A stretch of DNA of 64,000 nucleotides from assembly GCA_036186865.1 (NCBI GenBank), contig AP025046.1, forward strand, positions 32,436,906 to 32,500,905, in the 5' to 3' direction. This DNA is from Eustoma russellianum (taxonomy: Eukaryota > Streptophyta > Magnoliopsida > Gentianales > Gentianaceae). Below, in pieces: positions 1 to 10,899 of this stretch. The notes under the pieces were generated by a model. That model did not search any database, was not told where the DNA came from, and worked only from the letters and a program-made list of their open reading frames with translations. Numbering within the stretch: position 1 is the stretch's first letter; each line of letters starts with the position of its first letter. The position numbers were made by a program, and so were the translations under genes.

Positions 1-410
1 TCAAGCTAATGAAAAGCTCTAAGGTTCAAAGAGGAAGTATATTCTAGCCAATCTTGCCTTATTTGTGAAGTGCATGCTTGAATGACTAGCCATTTTTAAG
101 TTATGAATCTTAGTTGGAGATTCTAAGAACAAGACATGAACTTAGTTGATGTAAAGAAAAGTGTTGGTATGAAAAGTGACATGTTCCAAGTGTAAATGGC
201 AAGACTGTTGGTATGAGTCATGTGTAGCCTAAAATGAGTTATGAGACTTGAAATAACTATGTTTAAATGTGTATTTGATGTATAGTAAGTCATCTTAATA
301 GATGAAGTTGGTTGAAGGATGCTTGAACAATAAAAAGGTGAAGAAGTGCTGAAACTACTGGAGCTGGCAGATTTGTGTTGCTGATTGTGTGACTTGAGAA
401 CGAACCTTAG

Positions 411-1025
411 AAGTGTTCTATTAAGCTAAATTTTGACATGAACTAGCTCTGTGTGTGTAGTACAAGTGAGAGTTGGAATTTCAGTAAAAAGAGTTATGGT
501 TTATTTTTAATAAATCTTTTGGTAAACCTGCTCAAGAAGAAATTACTGGAACTGGGCAGAACAGTGTGACGTTTTTCATGACCTGAAAATGAATCTTAGG
601 AGTATTCAAATTGGCTAATTTTTGGTGGGATGTTAGCCTCATATGTATAAGAAATGTGGGAGTTGGAATTTCAATAAAAGGAGTTGTGTTTTATTCTTAA
701 TGAATTTATGTGTTATGTTGAACGACCTGAACATGAATCTTAGGAGTGTTCAAATTGTCTAATTTTTGGTATGGTGATAGCCTTATGTGTATGTGAAATG
801 TGAGAGGTGGAATTTTGATGAAAGGAGTTGTGAATTATTATTAATGAAATTTTTTGCGAAACTGCTCAAACAGAGTTGCTGGAACAGGACAGTTTTGAGT
901 AGTAAGTTGTGTGGCTTGAAAATGCACCTTAGGAATATGCAAATGAGCTGATTTTTGGTAGGATGATAGTTTGATGTGTTTATGACATCTGTGAGTTAGA
1001 ATTTTGGTAAAAGGAGTTGTGGTTT
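411..1025 (+). repeat. Degenerate tandem repeat inside element K
   Basis: Four diverged copies of a roughly 110-base block start near 411, 595, 738 and 927. Each runs from CTTAGRARTRTTC through TAATTTTTGGT to a shared GAGTTGGAATTT...AAAGGAGTTGTG block. Spacing between copies is about 140-190 bases. It has no coding capacity and is probably an internally amplified LTR segment. Confidence 0.6.
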
Positions 1026-1808
1026 GGTCACAATTTATTTCATGATATAACTGGTCAATCTAGTCTCTGCATGTACCCAATTTGGGAAAGTAATTAGATG
1101 ACCCCTTTAAACTTATTGAATTGCCTTGGAAATTTTATGATAATTACTTAGGGCATAGATGTGCATTTCATGTAAAGAAACCAGCCTAAAACCACCATTT
1201 TGATGGTTAACAACTGAGTTGAAGTTAGTGGTACAAAACTGGAAAATAGGACAGTTTAATGTCTTAAGTTGTAAGGCTTCGATCTTGATCATTTAGGCTT
1301 GAATGTGATGTTTAACCTTATGAATGTTTTCCTTGGTGAATTAGCTATGTTTTCCAGGTAATGGATCAAAATGAATAAGGTTTTATGACCCACAAAACTG
1401 AGGTAAGGCGGTACTGCCTTGCTGATTTCAGCAGCTTTTGATGATAGTAGATGTTTTGAGGTCGTTAGGCATTTCGGAACGTTATGAAATTTTTGTAGCA
1501 TGTGGCTAAGCCTTCATTATGCATATGTATGGCATGGGTTTATGAATATGAGCACGAATTGATGAGCACGAGGCTGTATGAACAGAATGTGAGTTTAAAA
1601 GACAAGTCCGTGCATGCATGTTATGATGTATTTGTTCACGAGTCGCATAATGCATGTCATACATTTGCATCATCGTCACGTACATGATTTAAATCATGTC
1701 TTTTATGAGAAAGAAAGATGAAAAGCGTTTTCAAAAGATGATTTTTGAAAAGAATGATTCCCCACCGGTACCGTGTGTGAGTATGAACTTGGCCAGTATG
1801 AACCCGCT

Positions 1809-2050
1809 CAGATCCGGGTTAAGCGATCTGACAGTATGACCGTGCAGGCCCAAAAATAATAGGCCTGATGATGATGATATGATGATGACCGTGCAGGCCC
1901 GAAAATAATAGGCCTGATGATGATGATGATGATGACCGTGCGGGTCCGAAAAAATAGACCCGGCAAGTATGATGACGTTACCGTTCCGAATCCGGGAATA
2001 ATAGATTCGAAGGGGAGAAGTTACCGCCTCAGATCCGGGAAGATAGATCT
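1809..2050 (+). repeat. Array of six short hairpins with covarying arms (element K LTR)
   Basis: Six consecutive inverted repeats have different arms but similar A/G-rich loops: CAGATC/GATCTG (1809-1830), CAGGCC/GGCCTG (1845-1867 and 1894-1916), CGGGTC/GACCCG (1941-1962), CGAATC/GATTCG (1987-2009) and AGATC/GATCT (2031-2050). Units two to four are separated by GATGATGAT runs and share the lead-in GACCGTGC. Both arms change together between units, which argues for conserved pairing in RNA or DNA. The function is unknown. Confidence 0.7.
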
Positions 2051-3308
2051 AACACTCTATTGTTTTACGATGATGATGATTTGAAAAGAGCATGAAAGAT
2101 CATATTCTCATTTTTATCATGATGCATCACACGTACATATGCATGCATGTTACATTCAGTAAGTCATTGTGTAGTGACACATGATACTTAGACTAAGTTG
2201 TGGTGACCTCGTAGACCCTAAGTATGACTTCCCTAAGTGATGACTCTTGTTATGTTATGAATTGATGCGAGGTACAGACTTTTATTGTTATGCTCATTAA
2301 GTAACGATTTTATTTAAGTTATGATTTTGACGCATTAAGTGATGATCCCTGTCGGGTATTGGATGGAGGGCATTATGCGCTACTTTTGCACATTCATTTG
2401 CATTGCATATGGTCATGAGCATGATATTGAGTCTAATTGCACTAGGCTGTGTTATTACTTGCTTCGTGACTAAGTTATGATTTTATTGCCTTAACGGCTA
2501 TTGATTGAAGGGATGAGATGCTAGCCAAATGTTAGAGGTAATGTTACATAGGTTTGATCCTCCTATCTCTCGTTACCTAAGTTATGATTTCACTACTGTT
2601 GATATGTAAGCTATGATCTTATTCATGACCTTTAGGCCAAGTTGTTTTGAATTGGTAGCTCCTAGGTTATGATCTTTATTGAGAGATGACCTTTTTGTAT
2701 GTCATGATCTTTATTGAATGATGATCCTTTCTTAAGCTATGGTCTCTGTTAAGTTTTAATCTCTGTTAAGCTATGACCTTGGATATACCTTGTGTTGACT
2801 TCTTACGGGTGTTTAATGTAAGGGCAGGTATGTTCTAAACCGAATTTTGGGGTTCGGTCTTGTATGTACTTTCCAGTTAATGCATGATTGTTTATGGTGT
2901 ACTTGCTGGTGACTTTATCACTCACCCCCTATTTTTCCTCCCAGAGGCTGCCGGGAACAAGGTAGAATGGATTGAGGATGGACCTAGAGCCCCTACCCGT
3001 GAGTGCAGCGAAGGATGGGCAGATTAGGAGACGTGACTTGACGATTATGACTGATGACTGATTATGTAGTTGTGATGGGAAACATCTACTTTTGAGAGTT
3101 TCGATACTTTGATTTGGGTTGTAAAACAAAGAATGATCTAGTGGATGTTTTTAATTTAAAGTTTTAAATTCTGCCATGGTTTTGCATTATACCATGGATC
3201 ATGTTTATACCATGGATCATGATACGTATGAGACGACGCCTAGTACTCTCCTTAGTGAAGTACGGCGGGTGCACCGACTCCGGCGGGACTGGGGTGCGGG
3301 GCGCCACA

Positions 3309-3976
3309 GAAAATCTATCATACCAAGCTCTTGGAGCTTGTTTTAAACCATATAGAGCTTTCTTAAGCTTATAAATATGGTTAGGATTCTTTGGATCTTC
3401 GAATCCAGGGGGTTGTTTGACAAACACCTCTTCTTGGATGTATCCATTCAAGAATGCACTCTTGACATCCATTTGGAAGAGTTTAATGTTACTTAGACTT
3501 GTAATCGCAAGTAATAATCTAATTGCTTCTAGTCGTGCAACGGGTGCAAAGGTTTCTTCATAATCTATTCCTTTTTGTTGATTATAACCGTGTGCAACTA
3601 GTCTAGCCTTATTCCTTGTAATATTTCCTTGTTCATCCATTTTATTCCTAAAGACCCATTTAGTTCCTATGATAGACTTGTCTTCAGGTTTAGGTACTAA
3701 GTCCCACACGTTGTTCCTTGTGAATTGATTTAATTCCTCATGCATAGCATCTATCCATGACATGTAACCTAAGGCTTCCTTTACGTTCTTAGGTTCTAAT
3801 TGTGAGATTAAGCTATATCCTTCAAGTTGACTTATATTTCTACGTGTTCTAACCCCAACACTTGGATCCCCAATGATTAGTTCTCTAGGGTGCCACCAAT
3901 TCCTAGATTGACTAGGTTCACCCTCATCTTGTTCAAATGTTTCATTAGTATGAACATTCATATGTAATAGGATCAT
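3309..3976 (-). pseudogene. Element A reverse transcriptase, truncated
   Basis: This copia reverse transcriptase copies the element RNA into cDNA inside the virus-like particle. Visible motifs in order are IGTKWVFRNKMDEQG, KARLVAHGYNQQKGIDYEETFAPVARLEAIR, QMDVKSAFLNG, VKQPPGFED and YKLKKALYGLKQAPRAWYDRF. The open frame is then cut by the K LTR at 3308/3309, so the YVDD catalytic segment is missing from the window. The last ~45 residues of the open frame are encoded by LTR sequence and are not genuine. Upstream codons read into the integrase-RT linker, with stops near 3977-4080. Confidence 0.9.
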
Positions 3977-4080
3977 TAGTTACATTATCTTCCAATTGCA
4001 AAGTTTCTTCATTTATTTAATCTAAGGGTTCATGCATGTCTTGTTCATGGGGAGTTAGTTCTAAATGATCAAGTACAGGC

Positions 4081-4600
4081 TCAAGTTACATCATCATCAA
4101 ACATATTTTCAACATTATTTTCTTGTTTATGTTGATGTTTATCACTAACTTCAAAGCATGCATTTTCATTGAATTTGACATGACTGGATTCAATTATTTT
4201 TCTAGATGCAGGATTATAACACTTATATGCTCTTGTGTTAGTTGAATACCCAACAAATATGCATTCAATAGACTTTTGTTCAAATTTATCTAGATTGTCC
4301 TTAGTGTTCAACACAAAACACTTACATCTAAATGCTTTAAGATAATCTATCTTAGGTTGTCTATTGTTTAGCAATTCATAAGGTGTTTTATTTAATTTCT
4401 TTCTTATAGCAAGCCTATTTATAATGTAGCCGTACAACTAACAGCTTCAGCCCATAAATATTTAGGTAATTTATTTTCACACAGATTGTCCTAGCAACTT
4501 CTTGAATCGTTCTATTTTTACGTTCAACAACTCCATTGAGTTGTGGTGTTCTAGGTGGTGAGAATTCATGTTTTATTCCATACAGTTCACAAAATTTGAT
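4081..4600 (-). pseudogene. Element A integrase, C-terminal part
   Basis: Integrase inserts the cDNA into the chromosome. Reading leftward, 4600-4440 encodes PRTPQLNGVVERKNRT, the conserved block around the catalytic glutamate. The open frame 4437-4081 continues with LNKTPYELLNNRQPKIDYLKAFRCKCFVLN and IFVGYSTNTRAYKCYNPASR, the GKGY-like copia integrase C-terminus. A frame change near 4440 splits the two halves, so one mutation has broken the polyprotein here. Confidence 0.85.
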
Positions 4601-5184
4601 TACATCTTTGTTTTTAAATTCTCCACCCTATCACTTCTAATCCTTTTAATATTTTCTTCGTGAATGTTTTCAAGTTGCTTGATAAGGGTTTCGAGTGCTA
4701 ATGGAGCATCGTCTTTGTGTGTTAAGAACAATGTCCATGTGTAGCGTGAGTAATCATCTACTATGACACACACATAGTAGTGTCCACCTAGACTTCTTGT
4801 CCTACTTGGACCAAATAAGTCTAAGTGAAGCAATTCTAGTACATGACTAGTACTCACTTCATATTTCGGTTTTAAGGTTTCTTTAATGTGTTTTCTCTTA
4901 ATACATGTTTCACACATTTGAAAATTATCTAAGTCTAACTTAGGCATTCCTCTAATTAAATTTTTCTTAGACAATTTCTTAATGGTTGAAATTCCTATAT
5001 GGCCTAATCTTCTATGCCATAAATTTACATCTAAGTCATGTGATATTAGACAATTAACCTTAGCATCTAACATATTATCTAAGGTAAGAGTATAAATATT
5101 ACCATCTCTATTTCCTTTTAAAACTATTTCTCCTTTTTCATTTATTATATCACATGAATTGGGAAAAAGAGACATTGTAACCAC
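4600..5184 (-). pseudogene. Element A GAG-pre-integrase and integrase catalytic core
   Basis: The zinc-binding HHCC module is visible as LWHRRLGHIG followed by MCETCIKRKH. The catalytic core follows, with LLHLDLFGPSRTRSLGG (first aspartate) and VIVDDYSRYTWTLFL, ending near KRIRSDRVEN (second aspartate region). This is the typical Sirevirus order after protease. The frame overlaps the protease frame by about 35 bases in a different register, so a small frameshift separates protease from integrase in this copy. Confidence 0.88.
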
Positions 5185-5440
5185 AATCTATAAGTTGTGA
5201 AATGCTAAGTAAATTACAAGAGAGATTGCTTACTAACAACACATTTCGTATTTGAAATGTGTTAGGGTCCCCAATTGTTCCTTTTCGAACAACTTGTCCT
5301 TTGTTGTTGTCACCGAATGTTACTTTTCCTCCATTCTTGATATGTTCTAATTCGATAAATAGTTTGGAGTTCCCCGTCATATGCCTCGAACATCCACTAT
5401 CTGAAAACCATTTGGTTTTCAGATTCTTTGACTTTGCCTC
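5150..5440 (-). pseudogene. Element A aspartic protease
   Basis: A retropepsin-type protease that would cleave the polyprotein. The catalytic triad D-S-G (codons at 5393-5401) lies in FSDSGCSRHMTG, the copia protease signature. Downstream residues KVTFGDNNKGQVVRKGTIG and NVLLVSNLSCNLLSISQLIDCGYNV match the usual copia flap and second-half motifs. It is preceded (5441-5683) by the low-complexity gag-protease spacer containing a WAPKT-like end, which is where element B inserted. Confidence 0.85.
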
Positions 5441-6526
5441 CTTCTTGCATTCCTTGCGTTTATCCTACAATAGAGACAAAGTTTTAGGTGCCCATTATTT
5501 GGGTCCTTGAATGTTAGGGGCATTATTCTTGTTTAGATAACCCTTAGGTATCCAAACTTGAATATACCTTCTAGGCACATTTATAGCATTGTTATAATTT
5601 GGAAAATAAGAAGAATTAGCATATACATTATTATTCCACATAAGTGAAGATGCATTGTTATACATGTTGTGCCATGGTTGATATGTAGAGAAAAGGGGGT
5701 TTGAGTGATTTCAAAATAAGTGATTTAAATGCATGACATATACAAAGGTGCGATATATACATGTATGCATGATACGTTGCTTACAACTTGCCTTATTTAG
5801 CTTATATATTATGTTGCCGTACTAATGAACCATGAAGCGTTAAAGCTTACATCATATGGCAAAGATTTGTTGTTTTATATACTATTTTCAGGTGCCACCA
5901 TTAATGAACTAAACTAGTTCGTTAAGCGAAGTACTTAGTTTAATAAACTAAGTAGTTCATTAAGGGAAGCCACATTTGTAAAAGGCACAAAGGCAACAAG
6001 GCTAAGGAAGAAAAGTTTTCTCCTCCTCCCCTCTTTAATGATACACGCCTATATACACTATATTACATATATTTTCAGATTTTTTTGAAAAAGGCACATA
6101 CACATGTATTCCAACGTACTACCGACACGTTATATATTTTACGTACGTACGTTAACGTCACACCACTATACTTAACTCATATTTATGAGTATATTCAGGT
6201 CTTATCATATGATATAAGATATGGTGATGACAAATTAAATACGACACGATAAAAGGTTCTAAACCGAAATTTGTCGTATCGGGCGAATACCGAAACTTCG
6301 CCAACGTGTCACGTACCTGCCATAAATAAATGGCCAGCCCCTATACATCAAAATTTGATGAAAATTTCGTGCACATCACTGAATATTCAGCCAAAAATAC
6401 TTTCTATGTTGGCACACACAAATTACTCCACATTAAGGCCAAAATGTGAAGATTCCAAGTTTAATTTTTGTCACATGTAAATGGTACCACTTTAGACCAG
6501 CCAAGTGCTGAGATTTAAAGTATATA

Positions 6527-6555
6527 TTATATATTATGTATAACATAATATATAA
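6527..6555. repeat. AT-rich palindrome in the B LTR
   Basis: Arms TTATATATTATG (6527-6538) and CATAATATATAA (6544-6555) pair perfectly around a five-base centre. The 3' LTR copy near 11740-11775 has the same structure with a longer TA stretch. Confidence 0.7.
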
Positions 6556-6963
6556 CATGTGCAAAAGTTGGAATTTAAATTAGAGAAAAATCGGGTAATC
6601 GATAAATATCGAAAATTCGGTTTTCTACGCACACAACACATGGAACATTTTTGGTACATCATGTGACACGTATCTAGACACTTTTTACATATGATATACA
6701 TCTTAAAGTGTTCTAGAAAATTAAATTAAGGGCTGATTGGAATATAACATGTGTGTATAATTAAATGTGCATTGTTTTACAAAGTTAGCAAAAATAAATT
6801 TCAGCACATACACAATCATTTCCAACGCCACCTACAGCTGAGATGGAGCTTATTTGGAGCCTTGTTGGCATATTGATTGGTCAAGGATCAATCATACAAT
6901 GTTGGTGAATTGAAGAGAGAAGCTACAAATGGTAAGAATTCAAAATTTATCTCTCTTATATCA

Positions 6964-7316
6964 CATGCTGAAAATTTCAGCATGGTAACCTTAGGTGGCC
7001 GAAATTTTGTCTTCAAAGTGATATATTCCATCATCTTTTATTGTGTGATTGATTGGAAGAAGAAATGGAAAGGTTTTGAATATTATTTAAATTAATAAAG
7101 TGTGATATTTTACATATCACACATGCTGAAAATTTTTCAGCATGTGTGAAGACATGGTGGCCGAATTTGTGAGCTTGAGAGTGTCCAAGTTCATTTCTTA
7201 TGTAATAGTAATACTTACCATAAATTGTTGATTCATTTTTATAAAGAAAAATCAAAGTAAATTGGGTATTATTTTTGAATAAAATTGAATGATGCACATG
7301 CTGAAAATTCAGCATG
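6964..7316. repeat. Three CATGCTGAA/TTCAGCATG palindromes in the B 5' LTR
   Basis: Palindromes at 6964-6984, 7117-7149 and 7297-7316 share arms CATGCTGAA/TTCAGCATG. The middle one has 16-bp perfect arms around one base. Each is followed within about 10-25 bases by a GGCCGAA(A)TTTT block, so a larger unit of roughly 160-180 bases is triplicated. The 3' LTR repeats them at 12182-12202, 12335-12367 (one arm mismatch) and 12514-12533. Confidence 0.8.
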
Positions 7317-8713
7317 GCAATGAGACATAATGGCCGAATTTTATCCTAGTTCGGAAGGATTTGATGTCTTGCAATTTATGTGATATATCTTATGATTTAT
7401 GGAAGTAATTTTGTGATGATTTTGGCACATGTTTAAGTGTAATTCTCAGATTTTTTCTAAGTCATCAATGATGACAACATTCATCCAATGAGAAGGTGCT
7501 AAGTAAGCGAAGACTAAATGATCATCCAATAAGAAGATGCCAAGTAAGCAAGACATTGTCACAATGATGTCTTACACTCTCTCAAGGACATAAAAGATAA
7601 TTTTCAAGAGGGGGAGACACTACACAAGGGACGGCCATGACTCATTAAAAGGAAAGAGAAGAGCAAACAAAACAAGGCAACAAGCATTGCAAAATCAAAG
7701 TGATCAAAAGCCTAGTTCTTCTTCTTCTACATTCTTTCTTTCTTTCTCTCTTCTTGTAAAAGCCTATTGTTTTTATATCTTTCAATCTTGAATAGGCTTA
7801 AGATAAACCACCATTCATATATCTTTGTAAAAGATTGATCAAGGTGTAATCAATCTTCATTCTAGCAAGGTGGTGGTGTTCGTGCGAATTGTACTTGTCA
7901 TACAAGGTTTGTAAAGGGTTGGAGTTAAAGGTGTAACTCTATCAACCCTGCGGTAAGGTGTACTGCGTGTGTGTGATTAGTGTGAACCAAGAAAGGTGTT
8001 CCTTGAAGACTGGAGTAGGTTGTTTATAACCGAACCAAGGAAGGTGCCATTTACTTTCTGCATTTACCTTTCAGTTACTGCACTGTTTACCCTTCTTGTT
8101 CGCATCCGTAAAAATAGGAAAAGTTTTTCAAAAATTACAAAAATTTCCAGAAATATACTTACACGTTCTAGGGTTAATTTGGCACAAGTTTCAACCCTTT
8201 TGAATAAGTCAATAAACATCAAAAGTTCTGAGACTAGTGCAGTCTGATTTTCAGACTTGCAAAGGTTGAGACTTTGATTGTAGTTGACCTACTTCCCAAA
8301 GAATTTTTCAAAACTGTTTCAACCCATTTAAATATAGTATATAAGGATTTATTGGTTAAATTTGCAGAGCATTTGGACGTTCACACAAATAGGAATTAAT
8401 TTTTCAAAACCATCTACCGTTTCTGGGCAGATTCGCACAATCTGAGTACCAACGGTTTTTGAAGGGGTTAAAGGTTGAATTTTAATTTGAAATTTTTAGG
8501 GGACCCTCATAACATCTGAGGCTAAATTCTCTAAAAGTTTCATAATTTTTGGACACCTCTAACCTGGTTTCAAAAATATTTTAAAACTGGTCCTGAAAAC
8601 AGAATCTGTTTTCAGAACTTGAATTGTTCAAGTTTAAAGAAATTTTAAAAACCACAATTTCCGCACCACCTATTCAACCCTCCCTTCTAGTGGTGCCTTG
8701 CAGATCCTACAAT

Positions 8714-8726
8714 TGGTATCAGAGAA
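8714..8726 (+). other. Element B primer-binding site
   Basis: TGGTATCAGAG begins three bases after the 5' LTR and is complementary to the 3' end of plant initiator-methionine tRNA, the usual primer for Sireviruses. Confidence 0.85.
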
Positions 8727-8765
8727 CAGGAACACTCACTTCAAGGAATCCAACGATTTAGTGAG

Positions 8766-9920
8766 ATGGCATCCACAAATCTCAAAACCGAGCAAGAAAG
8801 TATGTCGAGCCAAAGGCCTCCACTTTTTGACGGTGAGTTTTTTTTTCAGTGGAAACTAAGAATAAACTTTTTCTTATGGCTATAGATATAGATCTTTGGT
8901 CAATTATTGAAGATGGCCCTTATGTCCCATCTAAGTTATCCACTGTAGACGGAGTCACATTAGAAGTCGTTAAAACTAGACAAGATTATACAAGTGAAGA
9001 TAAAAAGAAACTTAGTATGAATGCTAAGGCCATGCAATTGCTTCTAAATGGATTAAGTAAGAGTGAGTCTAGCTATGTGTTAAATTGTTCTAGTGCTCAA
9101 GAGATGTGGCATATTCTTGAAATGAAACATGAAGGACTAGCCAAGTAAAGGAGTCCAAAATCAATATGCTTATGTCCACACTTGAGTCCTTTAAATTATT
9201 CCAAATGAGTCTATTGTTGAGATGGATTTACGCTTGACTAACATTTATAATTCTCTTGAGTCTCTTGGCAAAGCCTTCACTATGCAGGAAAAGGTACAAA
9301 AGGTTTTGCGAAGCCTTCCATCCGAGTGGGACCCTAAAGTAACGGCCATAGAAGAAAGAAAGAGACCAAATCATTAAAATGGAAGAACTAATCGGATCAC
9401 TTAAGGTATATGAAAACAAACTTGCTTTAAGACATTCTGAGTCCATTTCTAATAATGATAGGGCTATAGCTTTAAATCAAATGAATACGTCGTAGATGAT
9501 AATGAACAGATTCCGATGATGAGGACTTAATCACAATGGCTAAAAGATTAAGAAAAATATTGAGAAAATCGATTAAACATAAGTCTACATCATCTAAGGA
9601 TCATAAAAATAAAAATAAGGAAATAAAGTGCTATGAATGCGGCAAACTTGGACATCTATCATATGACTGCCCTAATAAAGAAAACAAACAAATAAATACC
9701 CTGACAAGGATCGGAACAAGAATAGACTCGTCTCAGAACCTAAGCAAAGGAGAAGAGCATTCAAAGCCTCCACTTGGAGTGACACATCCGACTCTGAGAC
9801 TGATGATACGGAAGAACACAAGGCACAAGTATGCTTTACATCTAAAGCATCAAATGAGGTATCTTCCGACTCTGATTCCGATTCTGAATGTTCATATGAT
9901 GATTTATTTAGTCAATATTT
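8766..9920 (+). pseudogene. Element B gag (frameshifted)
   Basis: Gag forms the virus-like particle and binds element RNA. The start ATG at 8766 gives MASTNLKTEQESMSSQ then RPPLFDG, the Sirevirus gag N-terminus. A one-base frame change around 8850-8875 moves the frame to LFLMAIDIDLWSIIEDGPYVP, and another lies near 9148. Further blocks such as VQKVLRSLPSEWDPKVTAIE (about 9297-9350) match the gag UBN2-type domain. A CCHC zinc knuckle, CYECGKLGHLSYDCP, lies at about 9628-9674. At least two frame disruptions make this copy non-functional. Confidence 0.85.
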
Positions 9921-10650
9921 AGAATTGCATAAGTTTTCAAAGACTCTTGCAAAAGAAAAGAAGCGATTAATTGAAGACAAGAAATTGTTAGAATCTTCTA
10001 ACAAAGATCTTGTGTCTCAATTAAACGATTCAAAAGAAGAGCGTCATGCATTATAAATTCATTAAAATCTGAAATTTCATCATTGACATCCGAGAACATT
10101 GAATTGAAATCCGAGATTTCAAACTTGAAATCAAGGAATGCGATGTAGAGAAAAAGGTGAAACAATTTGACACGGGATCTAACATGCTGCATCGTATTAT
10201 CTTATCACAAAAGCATGATAGTGACAAAACGGGGTTGGGATACGTTGATACTAATGAAGTATCACCAAACAACTAAGTTTGTTGTGTCTAAGAAAGTAGA
10301 CACCCAAAGCCTCAAATGGCGTCTAAGATGACACAAAAATTGCCTATTTCTCATCACGCCCCACTTCCTCTTCACATCATGAAATACAACTTTGTACCAT
10401 ATAGATATAAAAGAAAAGAGTATGCATACACGACATTCATTCCATCCACGCACTACGCATACAACACAAGGACATATCAAAAACGTCCTACATATAATGC
10501 GTATAAAGGAGTTCTTGGCAAAGGCCAATACAGTTGCACCTAAAGTATATTATGTTGCTTCTCATCATCTTTCTCACCTTTTGGAAGACCTAGAAAGGTC
10601 ACCCAAATTGGGTACCAAAAGGGACATTTTCAAAGGGTTGAATAAATAAC
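9921..10650 (+). pseudogene. Element B gag-protease spacer with coiled-coil region
   Basis: After the zinc knuckle, frames encode charged, heptad-like sequence (for example EKKRLIEDKKLLESSNKDL near 9955-10015 and SEISSLTSENIELKSEISNL near 10075-10125), which would form a coiled coil. A basic, tyrosine-rich stretch follows (10380-10540), and near 10600 one frame reads PNWVPK, the conserved block that normally precedes Sirevirus protease. The reading frame is repeatedly shifted. Protease does not follow; the sequence runs into the 3' untranslated region. Confidence 0.65.
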
Positions 10651-10727
10651 CCTTACGAACGCACGTATATGAAATGCATGATTTTTTTTCTTTATCTTTA
10701 CAACATCTTTTGATTTGCTTTCCAAAA

Positions 10728-10899
10728 TAAAGGGGAGAGAAAGCATGATTTAAGGGGGAGAGAGATAATATTGCATAAATTAAGGGGGAGCGACTCGGAA
10801 TTTAAAATTCAAGTTTTGATTTTATGCAGTTTGAAGGGGGAGCGATAGCATTTAAATCATGTGCATAAGTTATTTTGAAAATCATCAAAAGGGGGAGAT
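10728..10899 (+). promoter_or_regulatory. Multiple polypurine tracts of element B
   Basis: Five AAGGGG(G)AG-type tracts occur at about 10729-10740, 10752-10762, 10782-10791, 10834-10842 and 10887-10899. The last abuts the 3' LTR and is the expected plus-strand primer. Repeated polypurine tracts upstream of the 3' LTR are, to my knowledge, a known Sirevirus trait. Element F shows the same pattern in reverse complement (42281-42460). Confidence 0.8.

Larger units (their letters stand above)
1..3308 (+). mobile_element. Element K: 3' portion of a Tekay/Del-like Ty3/gypsy LTR
   Basis: The right border reads GGGGCGCCACA, and the last ~75 bases resemble the reverse complement of the start of the J LTR at 56271: CTCCTTAGTGA, then CGGCGGGTGCACCG, then a GGGGCGC(C/T)ACA end. 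Directly after it, minus-strand copia RT sequence begins, so this is the 3' LTR (or a solo LTR) of a plus-strand gypsy element inserted into element A. A candidate target duplication copy is GAAAA (3309-3313); the partner lies outside the window. No coding sequence is seen. The LTR 5' end was not found, so the first kilobase could instead be 3' untranslated sequence. Confidence 0.7.
5684..8711 (+). repeat. Element B 5' LTR
   Basis: A 3028-base LTR beginning TGTAGAGAAAAGGGGG and ending GCAGATCCTACA, followed by the PBS. It differs from the 3' LTR by scattered substitutions and small indels, so the insertion is not very recent. It holds three copies of a CATGCTGAA...TTCAGCATG palindrome, a 12-bp-arm AT palindrome (6527-6555), and a CT-rich TTCTTCTTCTACATTCTTTC tract near 7720 where transcript leader sequence would be expected. 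Confidence 0.92.
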
